A stretch of 32,438 nucleotides of DNA. Source: Bradyrhizobium sp. (GTDB lineage Bacteria > Pseudomonadota > Alphaproteobacteria > Rhizobiales > Xanthobacteraceae). Below are positions 1 to 7,548 of the stretch, piece after piece (the stretch's first letter is position 1; every line of letters begins with the position of its first letter). Position numbers and translations under genes: made by a program. The DNA is taken from contig JAQGKC010000196.1 in assembly GCA_028290305.1 (NCBI GenBank), positions 1 through 32,438 of the forward strand, given 5' to 3'. The notes below the pieces were generated by a model. The model was not told the origin of the DNA. It did no database searches and saw only the letters and a program-made list of their open reading frames with translations.

Positions 1-1
1 G

Positions 2-94
2 CGCTGCTCGGACTGCTCGCGCTGCTCGCGCTGCTCGGACTGCTCGGGCTGCTCGGGCTGCTCGGGCTGCTCGGACTGCTCGGGCTGCTCGGAC
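2..94 (+). repeat. 9-bp tandem repeat encoding (Cys-Ser-X)n
   Basis: A 9-bp unit, consensus TGCTCGGRC, is repeated head to tail from the window edge. In the frame that stays open to the stop at 493 it encodes ten consecutive Cys-Ser-X triplets in which X is Asp, Gly or Arg, followed by Cys-Lys-Asn. Each unit change is in frame, so copy number can change by slippage without breaking the protein. The array continues out of the window on the left, so its length is unknown. The frame is chosen because only this one runs into the conserved-looking C-terminal domain. Confidence 0.9.
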
Positions 95-493
95 TGCAAA
101 AATATCGCGTGGCTGCGAAACAAAGAGAATCTACAAGCCGATCCCGACGCGGTCAAATTGCCCGCTGGCCCGCCGCCGATTCCGGTGATCCCGAATATTC
201 ATCAGGCGATCTACGCCGCAGCATCGACGCCCGGCGCACTCGAAATGGGCGACATCCACACTTGCGAAAAAACCCACTGCCGGGGTGGTTGGGCAATCGC
301 GCTTGCGGGCTCAGCCGGCTTCGCGCTGCAAGATTTCTACAATTGGGAGCTGGCGGCGATGCTGATTTACGACGCCAGCGACCCGGAATTCAAAATCAAC
401 CCCGCGCGGTTTTACGACAGTAACGACGCTGCGCTTGCTGACATGAAGCGGCTGGCAGACATCGCCCTCCCTTCTCAGGATCGGAGGGGGTGA
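2..493 (+). CDS. Cys-Ser-X repeat protein, 5' end outside window
   Basis: 163 residues are visible with no start codon inside the repeat, so the gene begins upstream of the window. Residues 1-32 are the Cys-Ser-X triplet array. A short linker follows, then a domain at about residues 60-160 that resembles a region I know from phage and alphaproteobacterial hypothetical proteins (a HTCxxTHCRxGW-type motif, here HTCEKTHCRGGW, then NPARFYDxNDAALADMK). In that recollection the region follows pentapeptide repeats in other proteins, so the triplet array may play an analogous structural role; this is inference. Regularly spaced cysteines suggest metal binding or a cross-linked rod. Function is unknown. 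The stop TGA overlaps the ATG of the next gene. Confidence 0.75.
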   Translation, partial: RCSDCSRCSRCSDCSGCSGCSGCSDCSGCSDCKNIAWLRNKENLQADPDAVKLPAGPPPIPVIPNIHQAIYAAASTPGALEMGDIHTCEKTHCRGGWAIALAGSAGFALQDFYNWELAAMLIYDASDPEFKINPARFYDSNDAALADMKRLADIALPSQDRRG

Positions 494-747
494 TGGTCCA
501 TTTTATTTCCGACAAGTCGCTGCAGCGGCCGGGCTACGTCTACGACGCTAGCGGCGTCGGCTACCCGAAAGGCGTCGAGCCGCACATCAATTGGAATCAC
601 ATTGATGGTCCGCTGCTCCGCACATCCGACTGCGGTTTGCACTGGCTGACCTATCTGGAGCGCATCCAGTTTTTCTTCGGTCTGACGGACATCAATAAGC
701 TGGATCGGAAACATCGGCGCGTAAACCCGCCCCGGCAGAACAGGTGA
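493..747 (+). CDS. small hypothetical phage protein
   Basis: 84 residues. ATG 493 overlaps the upstream TGA, and GGAGGGGG lies just before it; a GTG at 490 is an alternative start. The protein is aromatic-rich in its middle (HINWNH, GLHWLTYLERIQFFFGL) with a basic C-terminus. No signal peptide, membrane segment or recognised domain is seen. Its place in a tightly packed operon supports expression; function unknown. Confidence 0.6.
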   Translation: MVHFISDKSLQRPGYVYDASGVGYPKGVEPHINWNHIDGPLLRTSDCGLHWLTYLERIQFFFGLTDINKLDRKHRRVNPPRQNR

Positions 748-751
748 CGTG

Positions 752-952
752 ATGGCGAGGCATAACCGACAGCAGGCGAAGCAGTGTCAGGCGAAGCACC
801 GCAGCGCGCTAAGCCGGCCCGAACTGCGAGAGGCAACGGAAAAGCGGCAAGCACCAGTCGGCGTTACCTCGTTCCCCGTAAAGGCAATCGACGAAAATAC
901 GCGGCGACTTATTGACGAAGCGCTGGCCAGAAGAAGCGCGAGCGCATCATGA
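752..952 (+). CDS. small basic hypothetical protein
   Basis: 66 residues from ATG 752 (GTG 749 is possible). Very rich in Arg, Lys, Gln and Ala, with no hydrophobic segment. Its TGA overlaps the ATG of the next gene at 949, which argues for coupled translation. The N-terminal half is a low-complexity basic stretch. The protein could bind nucleic acid, but no motif shows this. Confidence 0.55.
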   Translation: MARHNRQQAKQCQAKHRSALSRPELREATEKRQAPVGVTSFPVKAIDENTRRLIDEALARRSASAS

Positions 953-1323
953 ACGATAACGTCCACCCCTCCCTGCAGCCGTTCCTAAAACCGATTCCTT
1001 TCGAGGCGATCGGCAAGCCCGGCCGGCGCGCCTCCGAACTCGACCGCGACAACGCCGCGATGGCGCTTGCTGGTCACGTCGTAGCGTTGCTGAAGTTCGG
1101 CCCGACCGAAGGCTGGCAAGACGAACTTCTCAAGCGCGCCAACAAGGTCCGGATATCGCAGGGCAATGGCGCGGTGACGTTCATTGCGGAAACCGCAGAA
1201 CGCATTCGCGCAGCGGCGGAGCCGGGATTCACCAAAGCCTCATTCGACGAAATTGAAGCCGAACTGGCGCGCCAGATGGCGGAGCCGGTATTCGACGGCG
1301 ATTTTATCGGAGCGCCAACATGA
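949..1323 (+). CDS. hypothetical phage protein
   Basis: 124 residues, predicted soluble and mostly helical, with alternating acidic and basic residues. ATG 949 overlaps the previous stop and its own TGA (1321-1323) overlaps ATG 1320. No catalytic motif or recognised family. Codon use and the stop-start overlaps mark it as real. Confidence 0.65.
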   Translation: MNDNVHPSLQPFLKPIPFEAIGKPGRRASELDRDNAAMALAGHVVALLKFGPTEGWQDELLKRANKVRISQGNGAVTFIAETAERIRAAAEPGFTKASFDEIEAELARQMAEPVFDGDFIGAPT

Positions 1324-1757
1324 ACAACTTACAGCGGGGTAGCGCAGCCCGGTCAGCGCGCGTGGCTCATAACCACGAGGTCGCCGGTTCGAATCCGGCT
1401 CCCGCAACCACTTACTGGACGCCGCAGCGCATCGCCGATACGCGCGACCTCGCAAAATGGCATGAGACGGAAGGCCGCAACGGCACGGCCGTGATGATCT
1501 ACAGCTTGATTGCCGAGATCGAACTATTGCGCGAAGCGGCAAAAGGCTCGCTGGTCATCGTCAACCAGGCACAGGCCGACAAGAACCTCGCGACCCTGCG
1601 AGCGTCCACGCTTCTCATCGTCGCGGAAAAGATCGCGCCGGCGCTGGATAAACTCATGGATCGCAATGTCGGCCTTGGCCGCAATTACGAAAACTGGCCT
1701 GCGCTTCAATCTCTTTCGGATGAACTGGATGCGGCGATAAGATTGGTGAGGGGATAA
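1320..1757 (+). CDS. hypothetical protein whose 5' end is a tRNA gene
   Basis: The frame is 145 residues from ATG 1320, which sits in an ATGA overlap with the preceding stop and has GGAG about 8 nt upstream, so it looks like the native coupled start. Codons 5-31 are the tRNA gene at 1333-1410 read as protein (they include VAGSNPAPATT, a string typical of translated tRNA). From about residue 33 the sequence becomes a normal helical protein with an IAEIELLREAAK-type segment. Either translation really starts at 1320 and passes through tRNA sequence, or the working start is GTG 1491 or ATG 1494, giving a product of about 88 residues. Function unknown. Confidence 0.55.
   Translation: MNNLQRGSAARSARVAHNHEVAGSNPAPATTYWTPQRIADTRDLAKWHETEGRNGTAVMIYSLIAEIELLREAAKGSLVIVNQAQADKNLATLRASTLLIVAEKIAPALDKLMDRNVGLGRNYENWPALQSLSDELDAAIRLVRG
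1333..1410 (+). tRNA. tRNA with CAU anticodon (Met elongator or Ile2)
   Basis: A full cloverleaf can be drawn: acceptor 1333-1339 with 1403-1409 region pairing at positions 2-7, U8-A9, a GCGC/GCGC D-stem, GG in the D-loop, anticodon stem CGTGG/CCACG with loop CTCATAA, T-arm GCCGG-TTCGAAT-CCGGC, and an encoded CCA at 1408-1410. The first acceptor pair is an A-A mismatch. The D-stem 11-24 pair is C-G and the anticodon stem lacks three G-C pairs, so it is not an initiator tRNA. Met elongator and lysidine-modified Ile2 cannot be separated by eye. It lies wholly inside an open reading frame. Confidence 0.88.
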
Positions 1758-2086
1758 TGACGCAAGCAAAAACTGAAATCGAAGCTCAGCCAAAATTGCG
1801 CGATATGATCTGGCTGACCGCAGGCCTCAACGACGCCCTCGAAGCGCTCGGCGGCGCAACTCCACTTTCGACGCTGCCGGGCTTCATTTTGGCGCGAGCG
1901 CTTCTTGAAAAGAAGATGGCGGATTATCGCCTTACCATGTCCAGCGAAATCTACCGCGCGGTGGCGCGCGCCGGTCACGACATCGGAAAAGTTTCGTCGA
2001 TCTTCACCGAAATAAAGGCGGGGAAACCTTGCATCCTGATCGAATTCGCCGACCTTGTCGAACAGGCAGAGGCGGAAAAGTCATGA
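1757..2086 (+). CDS. hypothetical phage protein
   Basis: 109 residues, soluble, helical. ATG 1757 overlaps the preceding TAA by one base, with GAGGGG before it. No recognised domain. The middle has a hydrophobic amphipathic run (LPGFILARALLEKKMADYRL). The TGA overlaps the start of the next small gene. Function unknown. Confidence 0.65.
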   Translation: MTQAKTEIEAQPKLRDMIWLTAGLNDALEALGGATPLSTLPGFILARALLEKKMADYRLTMSSEIYRAVARAGHDIGKVSSIFTEIKAGKPCILIEFADLVEQAEAEKS

Positions 2087-2223
2087 CCCATTTCCTCCTC
2101 ACCCATCAACCTCACTTAATCGCGCTCGCATGGATCAACGGGGCTGCGGTAGTCGCGGTGGTGATCGGGGTGAGCTATCGGCCCCGCCGCGACCTGGAGA
2201 AAGTAACCGGAGTATCGTCATGA
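2083..2223 (+). CDS. small single-pass membrane protein
   Basis: 46 residues from ATG 2083, which overlaps the upstream stop. A hydrophobic segment at about residues 10-29 is followed by Arg-rich residues, suggesting one membrane span with the basic tail in the cytoplasm. Its TGA overlaps ATG 2220 of the ERF gene. Too short for family assignment. Confidence 0.5.
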   Translation: MTHFLLTHQPHLIALAWINGAAVVAVVIGVSYRPRRDLEKVTGVSS

Positions 2224-3005
2224 ACACGAAGGCCTTGGAAAAAGTCAGCGTCATTCCGAACGGCGATGCGCCGGCGATGATGCCGATTCCGCAGATACCG
2301 GCAACCCAATCGCTGATCAGCGTGCTGTCGCGCGCCATGAGCGACCCGTCAATCGACGTGGAAAAGGTCGAGCGGTACGCCGCGCTGTATGAACGTGCTA
2401 TCGCCCGCGAAGCTGAAACCGCCTTCAACGAGGCAATGCGGGCCGCGCAGGAAGAAATGCGCCCGATCGCGGCCAACGCCGACAACCCGCAGACCAGGAG
2501 CCGCTACGCCAAGTATGACGCCCTCGATGGCGCTGTTAGGCCAATTTACTCGAAGCACGGATTCTCCCTAAGCTTCTATCAGGGCGAAGGCGCGCCGGAA
2601 GGGCATATCCGCGTTCAATGCAAGGTTTCGCGCGGCGGACATACGGAGCGCCCCTATCTCGATATGCCGGCGGACGGCAAGGGCGCCAAGGGCGGCGACG
2701 TGATGACCAAAACCCACGCCACCGGCGCCGGGGTTACCTACGGTCGCCGGTATTTGCTCGGCATGATTTTCAACCTCGTCGTCGGCGAAGATAACGACGG
2801 GAACGACGCTTCTGCGGGTCCGGCGCGAATCAACAACGACCAGGCCACCGAACTTGTCGCGCTTATCCGCGAAGTCGGCGGCGTCCGCCATCAGGAACTT
2901 GAAACGAGCCTGCTCAAATATTTCGGCTTCGAACGGCTCAACGATATTCCGGCGAGCGAATTCACGCGCGCCAAGGCGGCCATCAACAGGAAACGAGCGC
3001 GATGA
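2220..3005 (+). CDS. ERF-family single-strand annealing protein
   Basis: 261 residues. Reads as an ERF-type phage recombinase: an N-terminal helical part with FNEAMRAAQEEM, then AKYDALDGAVRPIYSKHGFSLSF, a THATGAGVTYGRRYLLGMIFNLV block and an acidic EDNDGND end of the core, all characteristic of the family. ERF proteins form rings on single-stranded DNA and anneal complementary strands. The C-terminal 60 residues are a variable tail. I use ATG 2220 because it overlaps the previous stop; an in-frame extension to 2055 would cover two upstream genes. The partner nuclease follows with an ATGA overlap, matching annealase-exonuclease pairs. Confidence 0.88.
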   Translation: MNTKALEKVSVIPNGDAPAMMPIPQIPATQSLISVLSRAMSDPSIDVEKVERYAALYERAIAREAETAFNEAMRAAQEEMRPIAANADNPQTRSRYAKYDALDGAVRPIYSKHGFSLSFYQGEGAPEGHIRVQCKVSRGGHTERPYLDMPADGKGAKGGDVMTKTHATGAGVTYGRRYLLGMIFNLVVGEDNDGNDASAGPARINNDQATELVALIREVGGVRHQELETSLLKYFGFERLNDIPASEFTRAKAAINRKRAR

Positions 3006-3964
3006 TGAATATGATCGTTCAAGGCACCGCGGAATGGCACGCCATCCGGCTCGGCAAGGTCACGGCCTCGCGCATCGCCGATGTCGTCGCTCGAACCAAA
3101 ACCGGTTGGGGCGCCTCGCGCGCCAACTACATGGCCGAACTGATCGCCGAGCGTCTGACCGGCACGCCGGCGGAAACCTACAGCAACGCGATCATGCAGC
3201 GGGGAAACGAAATCGAGCCCGATGCGCGCGCGGCCTATGAATTCCTGACCGATGCCGAGATCGAGCAGATCGGCTTTGTACCGCACCCGAAGATCGTGGC
3301 GACTGGCGCCAGTCCGGACGGTCTTATTGGCGATGATGGGTTAGTGGAGATCAAGTGCCCCAACACAGCAACCCATATCGAAACGCTGTTGGGCGGGACG
3401 GTGCCGAACAAGTACGTAGTCCAGATCTTCTGGCAAATGGCCTGTACCGGCCGGAAGTGGTGCGATTTCGTGTCGTTCGATCCCCGGCTACCGGAATCGA
3501 TGCGTCTTTTTGTCCGACGGTTGCACCGCAACGACACTGAAATTGCGCGGCTGGAGGGGCTTGTCGTCGAATTCATCGGCGAACTCGACAACAAGGTTTC
3601 GGAACTGGTCCGGATTTATGAGCCGGACTTCCAATCGGGCGCTGTCGGCTTGCGCGCTGCAGACGATGAAAGCGCCCGGGCGCACGCCGCTCCGCCCCAA
3701 CACGGGGAAAACAACTTGGGCGGAGCGGCCGCGCCAGTGTCAAAAACCGGGCAACCGAAACTTCCGCCGCTGACCGGGCTTCTGGCCGAACGCCACCGGG
3801 ACAACCTGGTCCGCCAGATTGGAACGCTGGATACCGTCGGCGACATGCTCGGCTGGGCGCGCGACGGTGTTGCGGAAATCAACCGCCTTCCCGAGGCCAT
3901 GGCCGAATCCGTAAGGGCAGAATTTAACTCCCGCCAGAATAGGATTAAGGAGTCGACCAAGTGA
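3002..3964 (+). CDS. YqaJ-type viral recombinase exonuclease
   Basis: 320 residues. The N-terminal 200 residues carry the YqaJ/lambda-exonuclease PD-(D/E)XK core: WHAIRLGKVTAS near residue 12, GNEIEP with Glu70 and Glu72, SPDGLIG with Asp106, and VEIKCP with Glu116 and Lys118, the metal and catalytic residues. The C-terminal 100 residues are a divergent tail with a low-complexity stretch. It would resect one strand of double-stranded ends so that the ERF protein can anneal. ATG 3002 overlaps the ERF stop. Confidence 0.9.
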   Translation: MMNMIVQGTAEWHAIRLGKVTASRIADVVARTKTGWGASRANYMAELIAERLTGTPAETYSNAIMQRGNEIEPDARAAYEFLTDAEIEQIGFVPHPKIVATGASPDGLIGDDGLVEIKCPNTATHIETLLGGTVPNKYVVQIFWQMACTGRKWCDFVSFDPRLPESMRLFVRRLHRNDTEIARLEGLVVEFIGELDNKVSELVRIYEPDFQSGAVGLRAADDESARAHAAPPQHGENNLGGAAAPVSKTGQPKLPPLTGLLAERHRDNLVRQIGTLDTVGDMLGWARDGVAEINRLPEAMAESVRAEFNSRQNRIKESTK

Positions 3965-3965
3965 T

Positions 3966-4457
3966 TTGGAGGAATCCGCCACGGTTGAATTCGTCGCCAT
4001 ACGCAAGGGGTCTGCGCTGGTCCCGGCGACTGCATTTGATCTTGAGCAGCTGGAGAAGCTGCCAAGGAATAAGCCCGGCCGCGTGCATTTCTCGCATCCG
4101 CGATCAGCGGCGCGGAACAGATGGTATAGGTGTTTTGTCTCTGTCATCGCCGAAGGGGTCGGAACAAGCCCCGGCGCGCTTCACGCCGAACTCAAGTTCA
4201 AGGCCGGCTTGGTCAAGAGCATCATACTTTCTAAGGCCGCCGGCACCGTTGTCGAACTCAAGTCGACGGCGTTCGCTAGCATGGAGGAATCAGAGTTTTC
4301 AGAATTCGTCTCTCTCGCAGTTGAAATTGCCTTCGCTGAGTATCTCCCGGGTGTACGTCGGCGCGATGTTCTCGCGCGCGTGCGCGAGCTAGTCGGGGGC
4401 AGCGAGCCATGGGAAAGAAACTCGACGATCTTACAGGGCGCCGGTTCGGTCGACTAA
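3966..4457 (+). CDS. hypothetical phage protein, DUF1367-like
   Basis: Up to 163 residues. The pattern VEFVAIRKG, then a L-P-A-x5-E-x-L-x-x-L region, then a basic RNRWYRCFVSVIAEGVG segment resembles phage DUF1367-type proteins, but I hold this loosely. The start is unclear: TTG 3966 lies inside the GGAGG Shine-Dalgarno (3968-3972), while an ACG at 3981 has ideal spacing and no ATG or GTG is near. The last 49 bp overlap the next gene; the natural end of the family may lie near the GGSEP residues, with the tail created by the neighbour's arrival. Confidence 0.6.
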   Translation: MEESATVEFVAIRKGSALVPATAFDLEQLEKLPRNKPGRVHFSHPRSAARNRWYRCFVSVIAEGVGTSPGALHAELKFKAGLVKSIILSKAAGTVVELKSTAFASMEESEFSEFVSLAVEIAFAEYLPGVRRRDVLARVRELVGGSEPWERNSTILQGAGSVD

Positions 4458-5092
4458 CTGTGCTGCGGCGGAATAGCGCGGGCGCTGACAACGGAAGCAC
4501 GCGCTGGATTTGTGCGTGCGAATGCGGGGCCGAAAAGAGTATCATGGGTGGAAATTTGAGAAGTGGCGACAGCACTTCTTGCGGCTGTTTCCATCTGGAG
4601 GACCTCAGGGCACGAATGACGAAACACGGCCACAAGCGCCGTGGCAGTTCGATGTCGGAATATCGAGTTTGGTCGCAGATGATCGGACGCTGCCACTCTG
4701 CGGCGCACGATTCTTACAAGAATTATGGCGGTCGTGGGATCGGCGTTTGCGCTGCGTGGCGCAACGACTTTACAGTCTTTCTGAGGGACGTCGGTGCTCG
4801 CCCGTCACTCCAGCATACCCTTGATCGCTACCCCGACCAAAACGGCAACTATGAGCCGGGCAATGTTCGCTGGGCTACTAAAACCGAACAGGCCCGCAAT
4901 AAGCGAAGCAACGTAATCGTCATTATCGACGGCGCGCGCATGACGTTGGCGGAAGCGGTTGAATTGAGCGGCCTTCCCTATTCGATCGTCCGCAACCGGC
5001 TCCATCGGTACGCGTGGGCGCCAGCGCGAGCGTTTGGTTTTCCGGAAACGCGACAGATCACCGTCATTCGACCGGAACGGAAGGCAGCATGA
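4409..5092 (+). CDS. HNH-type (His-Me finger) homing-like endonuclease
   Basis: 227 residues. N-terminal RRFGRLTVLRR followed by closely spaced Cys residues (C35, C37, C39, C58, C60), likely a zinc site. A YGGRGIGVC-W segment at 106-117 leads into the nuclease core, with His136, Asp139-Arg140, NGNYEPGN (145-152), RWAT and Gln161/Asn164. The C-terminal MTLAEAVELSG-x-RNRLHR (178-200) looks like a helix-turn-helix of the kind used by homing endonucleases. Such genes are mobile in phages. It overlaps the upstream gene by 49 bp, which suits later insertion. Confidence 0.72.
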   Translation: MGKKLDDLTGRRFGRLTVLRRNSAGADNGSTRWICACECGAEKSIMGGNLRSGDSTSCGCFHLEDLRARMTKHGHKRRGSSMSEYRVWSQMIGRCHSAAHDSYKNYGGRGIGVCAAWRNDFTVFLRDVGARPSLQHTLDRYPDQNGNYEPGNVRWATKTEQARNKRSNVIVIIDGARMTLAEAVELSGLPYSIVRNRLHRYAWAPARAFGFPETRQITVIRPERKAA

Positions 5093-5436
5093 CCACCCCT
5101 CCCAACTTCCTCGAGTACCCCTGGCGCTGGCAGATGTTCGGCGGACGAGCGGTGTTGTTAGCCGGCGAAGCGAGGCCGATTCTTACAGGCGAGCATCATG
5201 CGCCTCTCCTAACGCGCGATCTGCAATCCGAGGAGATGCGCCCAATCGACGCCAACGACGACATCGCCAAGATCATCGCAGCCGCGCCGATGGTCCGCAA
5301 ACACTCCCGCGCTTTGATCCACGGCCTCGACCTCGGAGTGATCCGTTTCGAGATAGACGACGCAAGCGACGGATCGCCTCTCGATACGGTTATTTCTGAT
5401 CTTCGGGAAGCGCTTGAGAAATCGGGTGGGGCATGA
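5089..5436 (+). CDS. hypothetical phage protein
   Basis: 115 residues from ATG 5089 in an ATGA overlap; an in-frame extension to 5014 exists but lies within the endonuclease gene. Contains EEMRPIDANDDIAKIIAAAPM, which looks like a conserved helix in phage hypothetical proteins, and no membrane segment. Function unknown. Confidence 0.6.
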   Translation: MTTPPNFLEYPWRWQMFGGRAVLLAGEARPILTGEHHAPLLTRDLQSEEMRPIDANDDIAKIIAAAPMVRKHSRALIHGLDLGVIRFEIDDASDGSPLDTVISDLREALEKSGGA

Positions 5437-5903
5437 TGAAGGCCCTCACCATTTGGCAGCCTTGGGCTTCGCTGGTCATGATCGGCGCAAAGCCGGTTGA
5501 ATTCCGCGCATGGGACTATCGCGAGCGATATCCGGGCATCGTTGATACGCGCATCGTGATCCACGCTGCCGCGCGCGAGATCAAGCCCGCTGAAATCTTC
5601 GATCTGATCAAGCGATGCGAAGCCGACGACACGTCGCTAATTCCGGAAATCGCCCTGCCCTTGCTCCGCAAGATTTTCGACGCGCGCAAGTGTCGCGGCG
5701 TGGTGAACCTCTCCACCGCGCTCGGCACCGCAATTATCGGCAAGCCGCGCAATCTGACGGGTCTTTTCAAGAAACCGGACTCGGACCGCATCGAGCATCA
5801 CATGTTCGGATGGCCGCTGACTGACATTCAGCCGTTTGCCGAGCCGATTCCAATGAACGGCGCGCAAGGCTTCTGGAATGCACAGATTCGGGAGGCCGCA
5901 TGA
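5433..5903 (+). CDS. ASCH-domain protein
   Basis: 156 residues. The N-terminus KALTIWQPWASLVMIGAKPVEFRAW is the classic opening of ASCH domains, a PUA-like fold that binds RNA or modified nucleotides; one bacterial ASCH member (YqfB) hydrolyses N4-acetylcytidine. The IVIHAA strand at about 45 and the GFWN end are also typical. It overlaps the next gene, a radical SAM protein, by ATGA, so the two are probably co-translated. Whether it reads, edits or removes a base modification cannot be decided here. Confidence 0.8.
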   Translation: MMKALTIWQPWASLVMIGAKPVEFRAWDYRERYPGIVDTRIVIHAAAREIKPAEIFDLIKRCEADDTSLIPEIALPLLRKIFDARKCRGVVNLSTALGTAIIGKPRNLTGLFKKPDSDRIEHHMFGWPLTDIQPFAEPIPMNGAQGFWNAQIREAA

Positions 5904-6727
5904 CCGAGCGCAATGCCGACGGCATTTCCCTAAAAGGCTGCAACTACATCTACGCGCCCAAGGGTCAGGCAGGCGAATATGCGCCGCTGGCGGCGAACCC
6001 CTATCGCGGTTGCGGACATGGCTGCGCTTACTGTTACGTGCCGCTGGTGACGAAACAGCCGCGACCTGATTTTGATGCTGGCGCGGTCGATCGCGAGAAC
6101 TTCCTGCATCATCTTGCCCGCGACGCCTCCAAGTACATGAGCGCCGGCGTAACCGAGCAAGTGATGCTGTCGTTCACAACCGATCCTTATCATCCCGGCG
6201 ACACATCACTTACCCGCGGTGCGCTGCGCATTCTCGCAAATCACGGACTCGGCTTCTGCACCTTGACGAAGGGCGGAACCCGGGCCTTGCGGGACATGGA
6301 CTTGTTTCGTCCCGACCGCGATGCGTTCGCTTCGACGCTCACAACGCTTGACGACGCGTTCTCGCTGAAATGGGAACGCAACGCAGCGCTGCCCGGCAAC
6401 CGTATCGCTGCGCTCCAAACTTTTCATGCTCTCGGCATCTTCACCTGGGTAAGTCTTGAGCCAACGCTCGATATCGAATCCAGCCTTGCCGTCGTCGACG
6501 CGACGCACGAATTCGTCGACCTCTACAAGGTAGGGCGAGCGAACTATCTGAAGGAAATCACGCGGACAACGGACTGGCGCGGCTACACGCTGCGCATGAT
6601 CGATAAGTTGCAGGCGCTCGGCAAGCGTCACTACATCAAGGCCGATCTGCAACCGTATTTGCCTGCCGGGTACTTCAATCCGCTTCGCGTCCAGCAGCAC
6701 AACGGTATGCCGGAGGTGCGGGGATGA
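5900..6727 (+). CDS. radical SAM protein, spore photoproduct lyase-like
   Basis: 275 residues. The motif RGCGHGCAYCY gives the 4Fe-4S ligands Cys38, Cys42 and Cys45 in CX3CX2C spacing. Downstream TDPYHPGD (about 94-101), LTKGG (about 118) and SLEPT (about 185) match the SplB/Rv2578c-like branch (COG1533). This branch includes DNA photoproduct lyases, but many members have unknown substrates. The length is about that of the core barrel, without extra domains. It sits between ASCH and PD-(D/E)XK-like genes with 4-bp overlaps, suggesting a role in nucleic acid repair or modification. Confidence 0.87.
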   Translation: MTERNADGISLKGCNYIYAPKGQAGEYAPLAANPYRGCGHGCAYCYVPLVTKQPRPDFDAGAVDRENFLHHLARDASKYMSAGVTEQVMLSFTTDPYHPGDTSLTRGALRILANHGLGFCTLTKGGTRALRDMDLFRPDRDAFASTLTTLDDAFSLKWERNAALPGNRIAALQTFHALGIFTWVSLEPTLDIESSLAVVDATHEFVDLYKVGRANYLKEITRTTDWRGYTLRMIDKLQALGKRHYIKADLQPYLPAGYFNPLRVQQHNGMPEVRG

Positions 6728-7548
6728 GCGACACCGCAGTTGCCATTGAGAAACCGAAACCGCTGACGTCATCCGACGTCCGCGCCTGCATTCAGGCCAA
6801 TTTTGGCATGAACGGCGAGCAATACGCGGTGCTATTCGAAGTTCGCAATGGCACCGCCTGGCGCGCGAACCGCAGCGTTGATGCCGTGGTGATGGGTCTC
6901 TGGCCTTCGCTCGGAATGGAACTGTGGGGCATGGAGATAAAGACGGCGCGCGGCGACTGGCAGCGCGAGTTGGCGAATCCGAGCAAGGCCAGCGAAGTGT
7001 TTAATCATTTTGACCGCTGGTTTTTGGTCGCGCCGGAAGGCGTCGCCAAGGCCGACGAAGTTCCGACGCCCTGGGGCTGGTACATTCCAAAAGACGGCAG
7101 GTTGCTCAAGGTCCGCGACGCCGCGAAAAACCCTGAGCGGAAGCCGGTCGATAATCATTTCTTGGCCGCACTCATGCGCAGGGTCGCAAAGACTGACGAT
7201 GCCTTCATTGCATCCGCCGTACAGCAGGCCCTGCAAAACCAGCGCCGCGAACTCGACGCCGACATTGAAAAGCGAACGCTGCAGCGGCTTGGCGAGTTGA
7301 AAGAAGACGCCGAAAGCTGGCTGAAGCTCCGCGATCTGCTCAAGCTGAAGCCCGACGATTATGTGTATCAGCCCGAAGTCGTCGCCGCGCTGCAGGTTGT
7401 TTTGAGGGCTGGCGTCGCGAAATCCTATGGCGGCATTCGTTCCTTGCTGGACACGGTCGACCGCGCCCATGCCGAACTCGGCAAGGTACGCAAAGACCTG
7501 GCGCTTGACGCGGTGGTCAGCCCCAAGCCGCGAAGGGTCGCGCCATGA
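6724..7548 (+). CDS. PD-(D/E)XK-like protein, MmcB-like
   Basis: 274 residues. The first half has the nuclease-fold signature: Glu39, Arg50-Ser-Val-Asp53, then MEIKT with Glu71 and Lys73, followed by a DWQRELANPSKASEVFNHFDRWFLVAPEG segment typical of MmcB-like DNA repair proteins. The second half (about 140-274) is helical and charged. Nuclease activity is inferred from the retained D-E-K set. It overlaps genes on both sides by ATGA and so belongs to the same unit as the ASCH and radical SAM genes. Confidence 0.65.
   Translation: MSDTAVAIEKPKPLTSSDVRACIQANFGMNGEQYAVLFEVRNGTAWRANRSVDAVVMGLWPSLGMELWGMEIKTARGDWQRELANPSKASEVFNHFDRWFLVAPEGVAKADEVPTPWGWYIPKDGRLLKVRDAAKNPERKPVDNHFLAALMRRVAKTDDAFIASAVQQALQNQRRELDADIEKRTLQRLGELKEDAESWLKLRDLLKLKPDDYVYQPEVVAALQVVLRAGVAKSYGGIRSLLDTVDRAHAELGKVRKDLALDAVVSPKPRRVAP

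Noticed and set aside
2..94. CRISPR-like array
   Set aside because: Units are 9 bp, contiguous and without spacers; it is a coding minisatellite. No CRISPR array was seen elsewhere in the window.
109..423. Arg-rich 104-residue frame on the plus strand
   Set aside because: It is frame 1 over the repeat gene. The frame ending at 493 has the conserved-looking domain and a coupled downstream start, so this one is a shadow.
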